From the NCBI GenBank assembly GCA_902797695.1, contig CADBTW010000045.1:62001-126000 (forward strand): a stretch of 64,000 nucleotides of DNA. Reading direction: 5' to 3'. Origin of the DNA: an uncultured Sutterellaceae bacterium. Lineage in GTDB: Bacteria; Pseudomonadota; Gammaproteobacteria; Burkholderiales; Burkholderiaceae_F. Positions 18,044 through 26,362 of this stretch are shown here, in pieces. How positions within the stretch are numbered: the first letter of the stretch is position 1; each line of letters opens with the position of its first letter. A program made the translations under genes and the position numbers. Below the pieces are notes generated by a model. That model ran no database searches. It was given only the letters and a program-made list of their open reading frames with translations, and was not told the origin of the DNA.

Positions 18044-18793
18044 TTACTTGTCGTCCCCCTTGCCAAGGCGATTCTCAAGAGCGTGGACGCCCCATGCGAG
18101 CGCGAGCGTCATCACCCAGTACATCGCGGAAATCGTGAGGTAGGGCTCCCAGTAGCGGGCCGAAGCGCCGGAAACCGTGCGCGCGGCGTAGGCGAGCTCC
18201 GTGAGGCCGATCGCGGAAACGAGGGACGAGTCCTTCAGAATCGCCATCGCGTTGTTGCCGAGCGCGGGAAGCATGCGGCGGAAGGCCTGCGGGAGGATGA
18301 TGTAGCGCATGCACTGCCACCAGGTCATGCCGACCGAGCGGGCGGCTTCGCTCTGCCCCTTGTCGAGGGACTGGATGCCGGCGCGGAACACTTCGCTCAT
18401 GTAGGCCCCGGCGTTCAGCGTGATCGCGAGGAACCCGGCGAGAAGCGCGCCGTAGTCAGCGCGGATCTCGCGCGCGAGGTCGCCGCTGATCACGAGGCCG
18501 TCGATCGGGTGGACGAAGACCGGGAGCACCGCGAAGTACATGAGGAAGATCTGGACGAAGAGCGGCGTGCCGCGGAAGAAGCTCACCCAGACCTTCACCG
18601 GCCACTGCACGCCGTAGTGCATGAGGGAGCGAAGCGGCTCGCGCCGCGCTTCCGCCATTCGCGCCATGCCGAGGATCATGCCCCAGATCACGCCGCAGAA
18701 GACGCACGCGACCGTGAGCTTCAGGGTCATCAGCGCACCGTCCGCGAAAAGCGGCCAGTACTCGGAAAGTACTTCGAAATGCAGGCCTAGCAT
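18044..18793 (-). CDS. Polar amino acid ABC transporter permease (HisM/GlnP type)
   Basis: A 249-residue inner-membrane permease with about five or six helices. The HisMQ-type EAA loop is visible as [25 protein letters not shown] in outline (key residues EAA at its start and LPQA at its end), and [13 protein letters not shown] is the conserved second segment. Only one permease gene is present, so the channel is presumably a homodimer. The binding-protein gene lies upstream with a 131-base gap containing a hairpin. Confidence 0.93.
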   Translation of the reverse strand: MLGLHFEVLSEYWPLFADGALMTLKLTVACVFCGVIWGMILGMARMAEARREPLRSLMHYGVQWPVKVWVSFFRGTPLFVQIFLMYFAVLPVFVHPIDGLVISGDLAREIRADYGALLAGFLAITLNAGAYMSEVFRAGIQSLDKGQSEAARSVGMTWWQCMRYIILPQAFRRMLPALGNNAMAILKDSSLVSAIGLTELAYAARTVSGASARYWEPYLTISAMYWVMTLALAWGVHALENRLGKGDDK

Positions 18794-18863
18794 TCTTGTC
18801 CTGGGAAACTTTCAGTTAGAGGTGCGCGGGCGAAAACTTCTGAACGCTCCGCCCGCAAGCAAA

Positions 18864-18889
18864 GGCCCCGGCGTTGAACGGCCGGGGCC
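18864..18889 (-). promoter_or_regulatory. Hairpin between binding-protein and permease genes
   Basis: A perfect 9-base-pair GC stem (18864-18872 with 18881-18889) sits between two genes of the same operon. It has only a short T run on the minus strand. Such hairpins commonly stabilise the upstream message or partly stop transcription so that binding protein is made in excess. Confidence 0.6.
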
Positions 18890-18924
18890 GCAGTTCACCG
18901 CCCCTCAAGAGGCGGAAGGCTGCA

Positions 18925-19701
18925 TTACTTGATCGGAAGCTGCGGCACAGGGGACTGTGCGCCGAACCACTTGTGGTAGACCTTCGCATAGGCGCCGCTC
19001 TTGATCACCTTGCGGAGGCCGGCGTCGACGTCGTCCTTCACCTTCTTGTTGCCCTTACGGATGCCGATCCCGAAGTACTGCTCCTCGAACCCCGGGTCGC
19101 GGACCATGTTGAAGTGCTTCTCGGGGTTCTGCTGGGCGTAGTAGGCGAAGACGCCGACGTCGCCGATCGCGGCGTCAACGCCGCCCGCGTTCAGTTCCTC
19201 GAGGGCGAGAGGCGTGCTGTCGAAGCGCTTGATGTTGGGGCTCGCCTTGCCGAACGCCTTGGAAGCCGCAATGTCGCCAGCCGAGTTCGCGACGACGGCG
19301 ACCTTCTTCCCCTTCAGGTCCGCGAGGTTCTTAACCTTCACGTTCTTCTGGGTCATGATCAGCTGGTGGGCCTTGAAGTACGGAAGCGAGAAGTCGATCG
19401 TGGCGGACCGCTGCGGGGTAATCGTGATGCCGCTCATGATGATGTCGCGGTCGCCGTTCTTCAGGGACTCGAAGATCACGCCCCAGGTGGTGTTCACGAA
19501 CTTCACGTTGAAGCCCTGAGCCTTGGCGATCTCCTTCATGAGGTCGATGTCGAAGCCGATGATTTCCTTGGTCGGGGACTGGAACTCAAACGGACGGTAG
19601 GTGGCGCCCGTGCCGACCGTGTAGGTGGTGGCGGCGAAAGCGGGGGCCGTGGTGATCATCGCCGCAGCGGCTGCGGCGGCAAGAAGGAAACGCCTCTTCA
19701 T
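18925..19701 (-). CDS. Polar amino acid ABC transporter substrate-binding protein
   Basis: A 258-residue periplasmic binding protein of the bacterial family 3 type. Residues 1 to about 23 are a signal peptide with an Ala-rich core ending in APAFA. Family features are YRPFEFQSPTKEIIGFDIDL, the GITITPQRSATIDFS strap and GAQSPVPQLPIK at the end. ATG 19701 was chosen over a frame that extends to 19827 because the signal peptide begins there and an AGGA lies about 10 bases upstream. Ligand could be glutamine, arginine, histidine or another polar amino acid; sequence reading alone does not decide. Confidence 0.93.
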   Translation of the reverse strand: MKRRFLLAAAAAAAMITTAPAFAATTYTVGTGATYRPFEFQSPTKEIIGFDIDLMKEIAKAQGFNVKFVNTTWGVIFESLKNGDRDIIMSGITITPQRSATIDFSLPYFKAHQLIMTQKNVKVKNLADLKGKKVAVVANSAGDIAASKAFGKASPNIKRFDSTPLALEELNAGGVDAAIGDVGVFAYYAQQNPEKHFNMVRDPGFEEQYFGIGIRKGNKKVKDDVDAGLRKVIKSGAYAKVYHKWFGAQSPVPQLPIK

Positions 19702-19907
19702 CGTGGATTGTCCTATGACGATTTTTCGGTGCCCGGGCAGCGGAAGCCGAAGGGGACAGGCCCCTGCTGCGGGGTGGTTGGTGCTTACAAGATCATGGAG
19801 GATAAAAGGCTTTTTGCCAATAGGCAATACTCTTTATGGAGAAATATCGCCACAGTGCCCATGATCCTGCTCTCGCGGACTTCCGGCGCCTATGCCGGAA
19901 GGCAACA

Positions 19908-19946
19908 AAAAACCCTGGCCTGACAGGGTCAGAAGCCAGGGCTTTT
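19908..19946 (-). terminator. Terminator of the Ala/Ser-rich lipoprotein gene
   Basis: On the minus strand a 7-base-pair stem (19935-19941 with 19913-19919), extended by weak pairs, ends in six T residues. It separates the lipoprotein gene from the ABC operon downstream. Confidence 0.75.
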
Positions 19947-19989
19947 CTTTCAGGCTGCAAGGCCGCGTGAAGCGGCCAAACGGCAGAAA

Positions 19990-20268
19990 TTACTTCGCAG
20001 CGGCGGAAGAAGAAGCAGCAGCGGAGGAAGCCGGAGCAGAGGCGGCAGCGGAAGCAGCGGCAGAAGAAGCCGGAGCGGAGGCAGCAGCGGAAGCGGCGGC
20101 GGAGGAAGCGGCCATGGAAGCGGCGGCGGAAGAAGCCGGAGCGGAGGCAGCGACAGACGCGGCAGCGGAAGAAGCCGGGGCGGAGGCCGGAGCGGAAGCC
20201 TGCTTGGAGCAAGCAACAGCCATCATGGCAACAGCGGCGGCGGCAACGATCTTGAGAGCGGTATTCAT
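19990..20268 (-). CDS. Small Ala/Ser/Pro-rich lipoprotein
   Basis: A 92-residue protein starting at the ATG at 20268. Its signal peptide ends in the lipobox MMAVAC (Cys20 by count), and nearly all of the mature part consists of Ala, Ser and Pro in imperfect copies of ASAPASSAAAS. It is therefore probably an acylated, unstructured surface or periplasmic peptide; the repeat resembles linkers more than a domain. It has its own terminator and a leader with GAGG about 11 bases before the start. Function unknown. The DNA repeats keep the opposite strand open as well, but that strand has no signal or start site. Confidence 0.72.
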   Translation of the reverse strand: MNTALKIVAAAAVAMMAVACSKQASAPASAPASSAAASVAASAPASSAAASMAASSAAASAAASAPASSAAASAAASAPASSAAASSSAAAK

Positions 20269-20680
20269 TTGTAATAAACCTCGAATAGTCATCCGTCGGA
20301 CGACGGATCTGAATTTTTATGGGTTCCAGCCAGATACAGCGGTCATGTAAAAAGTCTGTGTACCTGAAGGACCGTGCCATTCTATGCCGGAAATTCCATT
20401 GCGGAGCCGGTATTAGAGCAAATACCAACAAGAGTTAACCCGTCAGTCGAAACCCCTAGCCAAAACACGTGTCACGGATTCAGAGGAAGGCGGCCGGGAT
20501 TTGTGGCTGCCAAGCGGTCCCCTCCTCTGCTTCCGTATTTCCCCAACCCATGGGACCGAAATATTTGTCTTTTGCGATTTACGCAATTTTATTTTGCTTA
20601 TACAACATAGCTTTCCCGCCAAACCAACTAGATAATCTCTCCTAAAGACTTAGCCAATAACCGCTGGAGGGCTTATCTAC
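20269..20680. other. Divergent control region between the lipoprotein and lyase genes
   Basis: No gene is visible. The right part (about 20540-20640) is AT-rich and should hold the plus-strand promoter of the lyase gene; TATACA at about 20600 is a possible -10 box. I see no recognisable riboswitch. Confidence 0.35.
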
Positions 20681-22108
20681 ATGGCAAGACTGGATGAATT
20701 CGACTGGCTCACTGACATCAATAAGGCGAGCATCGTCACGAACCTGAAGAGCGGCCTGATCGACCGGGACACCGCCGTGAAGGCGGCGGAGGGCCTTCGC
20801 GCGGTCGTGAAGGACGTCGAGGAGGGAAGAAGCCCGCGCGCGAAGCGGGTCATTCTCTACGAGCCCCTTCTCATCGCGAAGGCGGGGCCTGAAGTCACCG
20901 TGATCCACGCCGGGCGTTCTTCCCAGGACATGCATTCAACCTTCCGCTCCGCGATCCTCCGCGAGGCGGCGCTTGACCTCATGGATGAGCTCGACCGGAC
21001 GCTTGACGACCTCACGGCTCTGGCGCGCCGGAACGAAGACACGCTGCTCCCCGCCTACACGAACGGGGTCGCCGCACAGCCGACTACCCTCGCCCATCTC
21101 CTCTCAGGCTACATCGCCGGGTTCTCCCGCGACCGCGAAAGGCTTTCCGAATTCTACCGGCGCCATAACGAGAGCCCGATGGGCTGCACGGTCCTGAACG
21201 GGACAGGATGGCCCCTCGACCGCGATGGAATGTCCCGTCTCCTCGGCTTCGACCGCCCGCGCAGGAACGCGTTCGACGCGACGCAGATCTCGCAAATGGA
21301 CCTTCCGGTGGAACTCGCCGGTGTCGTCGCCTCGATCGGACTCCACATCGGGGAGCTCGTCGGCGGAATCATGGTCCAGTACGCGCAGCCGCGCCCCTGG
21401 ATGCTTCTCCAGGAAGGGGGCGAGAACACGTACGTCTCCTCCGCCATGCCGCAGAAGAGGAACCCCGGACTCCTAAACAACACCCGCGCGGCGGCTTCCG
21501 ACGCCGTAGCGCTCGCCGAAGGGGTCTACATGCGCGCCCACAACGTGGTCTCCGGGATGATGGACGGGAAGAGCGCCGTGAAGAACCCGGGAATGGTCGA
21601 CGCCGCGATCGGCGCCCTCACGAAGCTCCGCAAGGTGGCGAAGGCGCTCGTCGTCAACAAGGAGCGCGCCCTCGAGGAGCTGAACCTCGACTGGACCGCG
21701 AGCCAGGAGATCGCGGACCAGCTCATGCTGAAGTACCGGATTCCCTTCCGGATCGGCCACCACATGGCTTCAGCCATGGTGACCTACGCCCGCGCGAACG
21801 GAATCCGCCCGAGCGATTTCCCCTATTCCGAAATGCAGGCGATCTACAGGAAGGAGATCGAGACCGAGTTCCCGGAGGCTTCCCCCGACCTCCCGATGAG
21901 CGAAGCGGAGTTCAAGGCGTGCCTCGACCCCCGCACGATCCTCGAGAAGAGGCAGACCCCGGGGAGCGCGAACCCGAAGGAAACCGCCGCGATGCTCTCC
22001 GAGCAGGAGGCGGCGAACAAGGCCTTCCGGGACGAAGCCGCCTCCCGCCGTTCGGCCCTTCAGGGCGCGCTCGAGGAGCTCGAGAAGGAATTCGCGGAAA
22101 TCCATTGA
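20681..22108 (+). CDS. Argininosuccinate lyase-like enzyme
   Basis: A 475-residue member of the fumarase/aspartase superfamily, closest in layout to argininosuccinate lyase. The superfamily signature loop is SSAMPQKRNPG (about residues 249-259), where the serine acts as general base; HAGRSSQDMHSTFR and NGTGWP are the other two conserved regions. These enzymes split a C-N bond and release fumarate. The signature and the region around it differ from true ArgH (GSSLMPQKKNP), and the neighbours are a C4-dicarboxylate carrier and a secreted protein instead of arginine genes. I infer a catabolic lyase for an N-substituted aspartate or related amino acid; arginine synthesis is less likely. RBS is weak (GGAGGG at 13 bases). 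Confidence 0.8.
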   Translation: MARLDEFDWLTDINKASIVTNLKSGLIDRDTAVKAAEGLRAVVKDVEEGRSPRAKRVILYEPLLIAKAGPEVTVIHAGRSSQDMHSTFRSAILREAALDLMDELDRTLDDLTALARRNEDTLLPAYTNGVAAQPTTLAHLLSGYIAGFSRDRERLSEFYRRHNESPMGCTVLNGTGWPLDRDGMSRLLGFDRPRRNAFDATQISQMDLPVELAGVVASIGLHIGELVGGIMVQYAQPRPWMLLQEGGENTYVSSAMPQKRNPGLLNNTRAAASDAVALAEGVYMRAHNVVSGMMDGKSAVKNPGMVDAAIGALTKLRKVAKALVVNKERALEELNLDWTASQEIADQLMLKYRIPFRIGHHMASAMVTYARANGIRPSDFPYSEMQAIYRKEIETEFPEASPDLPMSEAEFKACLDPRTILEKRQTPGSANPKETAAMLSEQEAANKAFRDEAASRRSALQGALEELEKEFAEIH

Positions 22109-22149
22109 CCAGTTTCTGAAACATCCAATATAGGGAAAGGGAGAAAGCC

Positions 22150-23520
22150 ATGAGCATTTTCATGCCAATCCTCGGCGTGATCGTGACCGTCCTCGCCGGA
22201 TGGGCCATGATCAAGCGCTACCAGACGCATATGGTGCTGCTCTTCGCGGGCCTCGTCCTCATCGCGGCGGCGGCCTTCTGCACCGACGTCAACTTCCTTC
22301 CGAAGGGCGTGAAGCCCTCCGGGTTCGCGGGCTTCGACATCTTCTCGCTCCTCGTCTCGATCGGCAAGAAGCAGGCCTCCGGCATCGGCTTCCTCATCAT
22401 GGCGGCAGGCGGCTTCGCGGCCTACATGGAGAAGATCGGCGCCGCGAACGCCCTCGTGAGGCTCACGGTGACGCCGCTTAAGAAAATGAACAGCCCGTAC
22501 ATCGTGCTCGTCCTCGGCTACATCATCGGCCAGCTCCTCGTGATGGTGATCCCGAGCGCCGCAGGCCTCGCGATGCTGCTCCTCGTAGCGCTCTTCCCGA
22601 TCCTGAAGGGCGTGGGCGTCTCGCCCGCCGCGGCGGTCGCCGTGATCGGCACCTCGGCCGGCATGACGCTCGGCCCGTCCTCCGGCACGGCGAACCTCGC
22701 CGCGAAGGTCGCGGGGCTTGACCCGATCATCTACTTCGTCCAGTACCAGCTCCCGGTCGCGATCCCGACCCTCATCGCGGTCGCCCTCACGCACTACTTC
22801 GTGCAGCGCTACTACGATAAGAAAAACGACGAGGTCTACCAGGCGGCCGAAGCCGTGAAGGCGAAGGAAGTCCCGCAGGTTCCGGGCTGGTACGCGATCT
22901 TCCCGCTCCTCCCGATCGCGATGATGATCATCTTCTCGAAGCTCGTCTTCGCCAAGGTGAAGATCGACACGATCGCCGCGCTCTTCCTCGTCTGGGTTTT
23001 CGTCGTGATCGTTGAGCTCATCCGCACCCGCGACGCGAAGAAGATCTTCAAGGACGCGATGGCAATGTTCCAGGCGATGGGCAAGATGTTCACCGGAATT
23101 GTCGCGCTCATCATCTGCGCCGAATTCTTCGCGAACGGCCTCAAGGTTTCCGGCGTGATCGACATCCTGATCAACTCCGCGCAGGGAATCGGCGCCGGCA
23201 TGATCGCGATGACCGTGATCCTCGCCCTGATCGTCGGCCTCGTCACGTTCCTCACGGGTTCGGGCGTCGGCGCCTACTCGAGCTTCGCGGCGCTCGCCCC
23301 TGATGTCGCGACCGGCCTCGGCGGAACGGTTGCCTCCCTCGTGACCCCGATGCAGTTTGCGTCCGGCATGTTCCGCGCGATGTCCCCGGTCGCGGGCGTC
23401 ATCATCGCGGTCGCGGGCGCTGCCGGCATCACGCCGCTCGCCGTTGTCCGCCGCACCTGGCTCCCGATGGTGGTCGGCATGGTGGTCACCTTCATCGCGA
23501 ACGCGATCTTCGTCGCGTAA
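22150..23520 (+). CDS. C4-dicarboxylate transporter, DcuC family
   Basis: A 456-residue inner-membrane carrier with about 12 helices. DcuC proteins export succinate or exchange it for fumarate during anaerobic growth. Typical features are GYIIGQLLVMVIPSAAGLAMLL near residue 120 (key residues IPSAAG) and GTSAGMTLGPSSGTANLAA. A GGGAG site lies 7 bases upstream of the ATG, 41 bases after the lyase gene, so the two form an operon. In that setting it could import the lyase substrate, export the product fumarate or succinate, or exchange one for the other. Confidence 0.9.
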   Translation: MSIFMPILGVIVTVLAGWAMIKRYQTHMVLLFAGLVLIAAAAFCTDVNFLPKGVKPSGFAGFDIFSLLVSIGKKQASGIGFLIMAAGGFAAYMEKIGAANALVRLTVTPLKKMNSPYIVLVLGYIIGQLLVMVIPSAAGLAMLLLVALFPILKGVGVSPAAAVAVIGTSAGMTLGPSSGTANLAAKVAGLDPIIYFVQYQLPVAIPTLIAVALTHYFVQRYYDKKNDEVYQAAEAVKAKEVPQVPGWYAIFPLLPIAMMIIFSKLVFAKVKIDTIAALFLVWVFVVIVELIRTRDAKKIFKDAMAMFQAMGKMFTGIVALIICAEFFANGLKVSGVIDILINSAQGIGAGMIAMTVILALIVGLVTFLTGSGVGAYSSFAALAPDVATGLGGTVASLVTPMQFASGMFRAMSPVAGVIIAVAGAAGITPLAVVRRTWLPMVVGMVVTFIANAIFVA

Positions 23521-23609
23521 CCAGCTCTTTCCCGGGGGGTGCCGACTTACGCCGCTCCCCTCCTCCTGAAATTCACGGAAAACTTCTTGGAAAAAACAGG
23601 ACACGGAAC

Positions 23610-24422
23610 ATGAAGAAAAGCATCCTCGCAGCAGCCGCTCTCGCGGCCATCGCATTCTCCCTTGAGGCCTCTGCCCTCGACACCGGCGTCGCCCCTGAAG
23701 TGAAGGGCCTGAAGACCGCCGCCCCGCAAACCGGGCTATATGTCGGGAACTCGTTCACTTACTACAACTGCGGCGTGAACGGATACGTCCGCGGCCTCGC
23801 AAACGCGTCCCACGAGAAGTGGAAGGCGCGCCAGATCACGATCAGCTCCGGCCGCATCTCCTTCCACCCGATCGAGGAGTACCTCGAGGACCACGCGCTC
23901 GACCCTTACGCGAAGGGGAAGGTTAAGGACGGGAAGCTCGTCGCACCGATGTTCGACATCGTGTTCCTCCAGGGCCAGAGCTCCGAACCGATCGACCCGA
24001 AGGCCTCTCCGACCTATCGCAAGTACCTGAAGAAGGCAATCGAGGAAGTGAGGAAGGCCGGTTCTGAACCGGTCGTCGTGGTCACCTGGGCGCAGAAGGA
24101 CAAGCCCGCAGACACCCGGAAGCTCGCCGACGCGACGATTGCCGCGGCGAACGAGAACCATGCGGTCGCGCTTCCTGTCGGACTCGCCTTCGAGGAATCC
24201 CTGAAGGCGCGCCCTGACCTCATCCTGCACGCCCCTGACAAGCGTCACCCGTCCGCCGCCGGCTCCTACCTCTACGGCGCGATGATGTACAGCCTCCTCT
24301 TCAGGAAGAGCCCCGAAGGCCTCAACTTCCTCGGCGGCTGCGAAAAGCCCCTCAAGGCTTCGGATGCCAAGTTCCTGCAGGGAGTCGCCTGGCGCGTCAC
24401 GAAGGAGTTCTACGGCTGGTAG
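23610..24422 (+). CDS. Exported SGNH-hydrolase-like protein (DUF4886 type)
   Basis: A 270-residue protein with a signal peptide (residues 1 to about 22, ending EASA). The mature part shows the SGNH fold pattern: block I as YVGNSFTYYN (the usual GDS is GNS), a glutamine-rich FLQGQSSEP where block III is expected, and a C-terminal DKRHPSAAGSYLYG with the Asp and His of the triad. Members of DUF4886 are predicted periplasmic esterases or acyl hydrolases. It follows the DcuC gene by 89 bases on the same strand and may deacylate the substrate that the carrier and lyase use. That role is inference. Confidence 0.72.
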   Translation: MKKSILAAAALAAIAFSLEASALDTGVAPEVKGLKTAAPQTGLYVGNSFTYYNCGVNGYVRGLANASHEKWKARQITISSGRISFHPIEEYLEDHALDPYAKGKVKDGKLVAPMFDIVFLQGQSSEPIDPKASPTYRKYLKKAIEEVRKAGSEPVVVVTWAQKDKPADTRKLADATIAAANENHAVALPVGLAFEESLKARPDLILHAPDKRHPSAAGSYLYGAMMYSLLFRKSPEGLNFLGGCEKPLKASDAKFLQGVAWRVTKEFYGW

Positions 24423-24461
24423 CCGCGGCCTTTTCCCCGTTTTTTCTGTTGGGAAATACCG

Positions 24462-24499
24462 AAACCCGTGCCTTCTTTAATGGGAAGGTACGGGTTTTT
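24462..24499 (+). terminator. Terminator of the lyase-dcuC-SGNH operon
   Basis: A 14-base-pair stem with one mismatch (24462-24475 with 24484-24497 in register) is followed by five T residues. Confidence 0.85.
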
Positions 24500-24584
24500 G
24501 TTATGCCAGGGCGGAGGAATCCAGCTCTCCAGAGGCTATAGTCTCCACAAGTCATTACACGAACTTTACAAAGAAGGGGCAAGG

Positions 24585-26318
24585 GTGAACTGGTTACCCG
24601 GAAAAACAGGGATTCGGAAGCTCAGCTTCCGTGACGCGGGCGGGTACATGCGGAACCACCGGACGGATTTCGCGGCCGGGCTCTCCGTGATCGGACTCCT
24701 CATTCCGGAAGCGGTCGCCTATGCCGGGATCGCGGGACTCCCCGCGTCCTCTGGCCTCGTCGCGCTTTTCTTCGGCCTCGCCTGCTTCCTCGCCTTCGGT
24801 TCAAGCCGCTACGCCGTGGTCGCGGCGACGTCGTCCGCCGCCATGGTGCTTTCCGCCGGAATCGCAACGCTCTCCGAGGTCGAGAAAGGCGTTGACCCGG
24901 CGACGATCGCGGCCGTGCTCGTGATCCTCACGGGCTTCTGGTTCGCCCTCGCACGGCTTCTCGGCTTCGCCCGTGCCGCAAACTTCGTTGCGAAGCCTGT
25001 TCTTCGAGGCGTTTCGATGGGGCTCGCCCTCACGATTACGCTGATGCAGCTTCCAAAGCTCTTCGGCATTGTGCCGTCCACGCATTCTCCCTGGGAACGG
25101 CTCGTCGAAACCGCAACCGGATTTGCTGGCGCCAACCCCGCTTCCGTGGTGACGGGAGTCGTCGCGCTCCTCGTGCTGTTCCTCTGGCGCTCGAAATCGC
25201 AGCCCGTGGGCCTTTGGGTCGTGATCGGTTCGATCGTCGCAACCTACGTCTTCCCGCTCGCCGAGCGCGGGGTCGAGCTCGTCGGCGACATCAGCCTGCA
25301 CGGCTCCGCGATTTCCTTCCAGAGCCTCGCGAACGCCGACTGGGCGGGAGCAATCCAGATGAGCGCCGCGCTCTGCATCATCGTCTACGCGGAGTCGTAC
25401 TCAAGCATCCACAGCGCTGCGGCCCGGAACGGCGAATCGATCGACTCTAACCGAAACCTTACGGCAATCGGTGCCGCGAACATCCTCTCCGGATTCTTCG
25501 GGGGGCTTCCCGTCGGGGCCGGCTTTTCCGCAACGAGCCTGAACGAGGCGTCAGGCGCCCAAAGCAAGGTCTCGACCGCTGCGGCACTTGCCGTGTACCT
25601 TGTCGCGCTCGTCTTCTTCCTCCCCCTGATCAGCCGGATTCCCGAACCGGTTCTCGCCGCGGTCGTGATCCGCGCGGTAGGGCCTGGCCTCTCGCCCAAG
25701 CCCCTCCTCCCCTACTTCCACTGGCAGCGGGACCGCTTCCTCGCGATCGTGAGCTTCCTTGCGGTCGCGCTTCTCGGCGTCGTAAACGGGCTTCTTGTCT
25801 CGATCGTCCTCTCCTGCGTTCTGATTCTCATGAACGCCGCCCAGCCCCGGGTGTCGGAGCTACGGAAGCTTCCGAGCTCGCACAGCTTTGTGAACGTCCG
25901 GATCTTCCCGAAAGCGGAGCCCATTCCTGGAATCCTTGTCCTTCGCATCGACCAGCCGATGTTCTTCGCGAACGCGGAGCCGGTGCTGAAAAAGGCGACC
26001 GAGATGTTCAGGGCCCGAGCGAAGGAAGAGCATCTCTCGCATCTCATACTCAGCCTCGAGGAAAGCTCCGACCTCGACGGCACTTCGATCGAAGCTCTTC
26101 AGGTCTTCTCAAAGCGCCTCGAGGACAAGGGGTGCCGCCCAATGCTCTGCCGGCTCCACAGGCGCGCCCGCTCGGCGCTCGTCAGGGCCGCCGTTCCAGC
26201 ACTCCTCCCGGGGCAGCTCTCGCTTCTCTCGGTCGACCGTGCCGTGAAGATCGCGAAGGAGTATCAGGCGCACGAAGCGGCACTCTCCGCTACCGCGATG
26301 AAGGAAGACGCCCGCTAG
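24585..26318 (+). CDS. SulP-family anion transporter
   Basis: A 577-residue inner-membrane carrier with the SulP helical core (IPEAVAYAGIAGLP near residue 40, GGLPVGAGFSATSLNEASGAQSK near 300 with key residues SATSLNEASGA) and a cytoplasmic C-terminal STAS domain from about residue 460. SulP proteins carry sulfate, bicarbonate or C4-dicarboxylates. The start is the GTG at 24585 with AGAAGGGG 6 bases before; no ATG occurs between the terminator and the first helix. It stands alone between a terminator and rlhA, which begins 44 bases after it on the same strand. Confidence 0.88.
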   Translation: MNWLPGKTGIRKLSFRDAGGYMRNHRTDFAAGLSVIGLLIPEAVAYAGIAGLPASSGLVALFFGLACFLAFGSSRYAVVAATSSAAMVLSAGIATLSEVEKGVDPATIAAVLVILTGFWFALARLLGFARAANFVAKPVLRGVSMGLALTITLMQLPKLFGIVPSTHSPWERLVETATGFAGANPASVVTGVVALLVLFLWRSKSQPVGLWVVIGSIVATYVFPLAERGVELVGDISLHGSAISFQSLANADWAGAIQMSAALCIIVYAESYSSIHSAAARNGESIDSNRNLTAIGAANILSGFFGGLPVGAGFSATSLNEASGAQSKVSTAAALAVYLVALVFFLPLISRIPEPVLAAVVIRAVGPGLSPKPLLPYFHWQRDRFLAIVSFLAVALLGVVNGLLVSIVLSCVLILMNAAQPRVSELRKLPSSHSFVNVRIFPKAEPIPGILVLRIDQPMFFANAEPVLKKATEMFRARAKEEHLSHLILSLEESSDLDGTSIEALQVFSKRLEDKGCRPMLCRLHRRARSALVRAAVPALLPGQLSLLSVDRAVKIAKEYQAHEAALSATAMKEDAR

Positions 26319-26362
26319 AATAGCCCCGAAAACAATTCCTCCCGAGGAGGCTCCGAGGCGAC

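Noticed and set aside
19892..20350. A plus-strand open frame with many EEAGAEAAAE repeats
   Set aside because: It arises from the repeat DNA of the minus-strand lipoprotein gene, which has a real signal peptide and lipobox.
22060..23655. A minus-strand open frame of 531 codons opposite dcuC
   Set aside because: Extremely rich in Arg, Asp, Glu and His, the typical mirror image of a hydrophobic carrier in GC-rich DNA.
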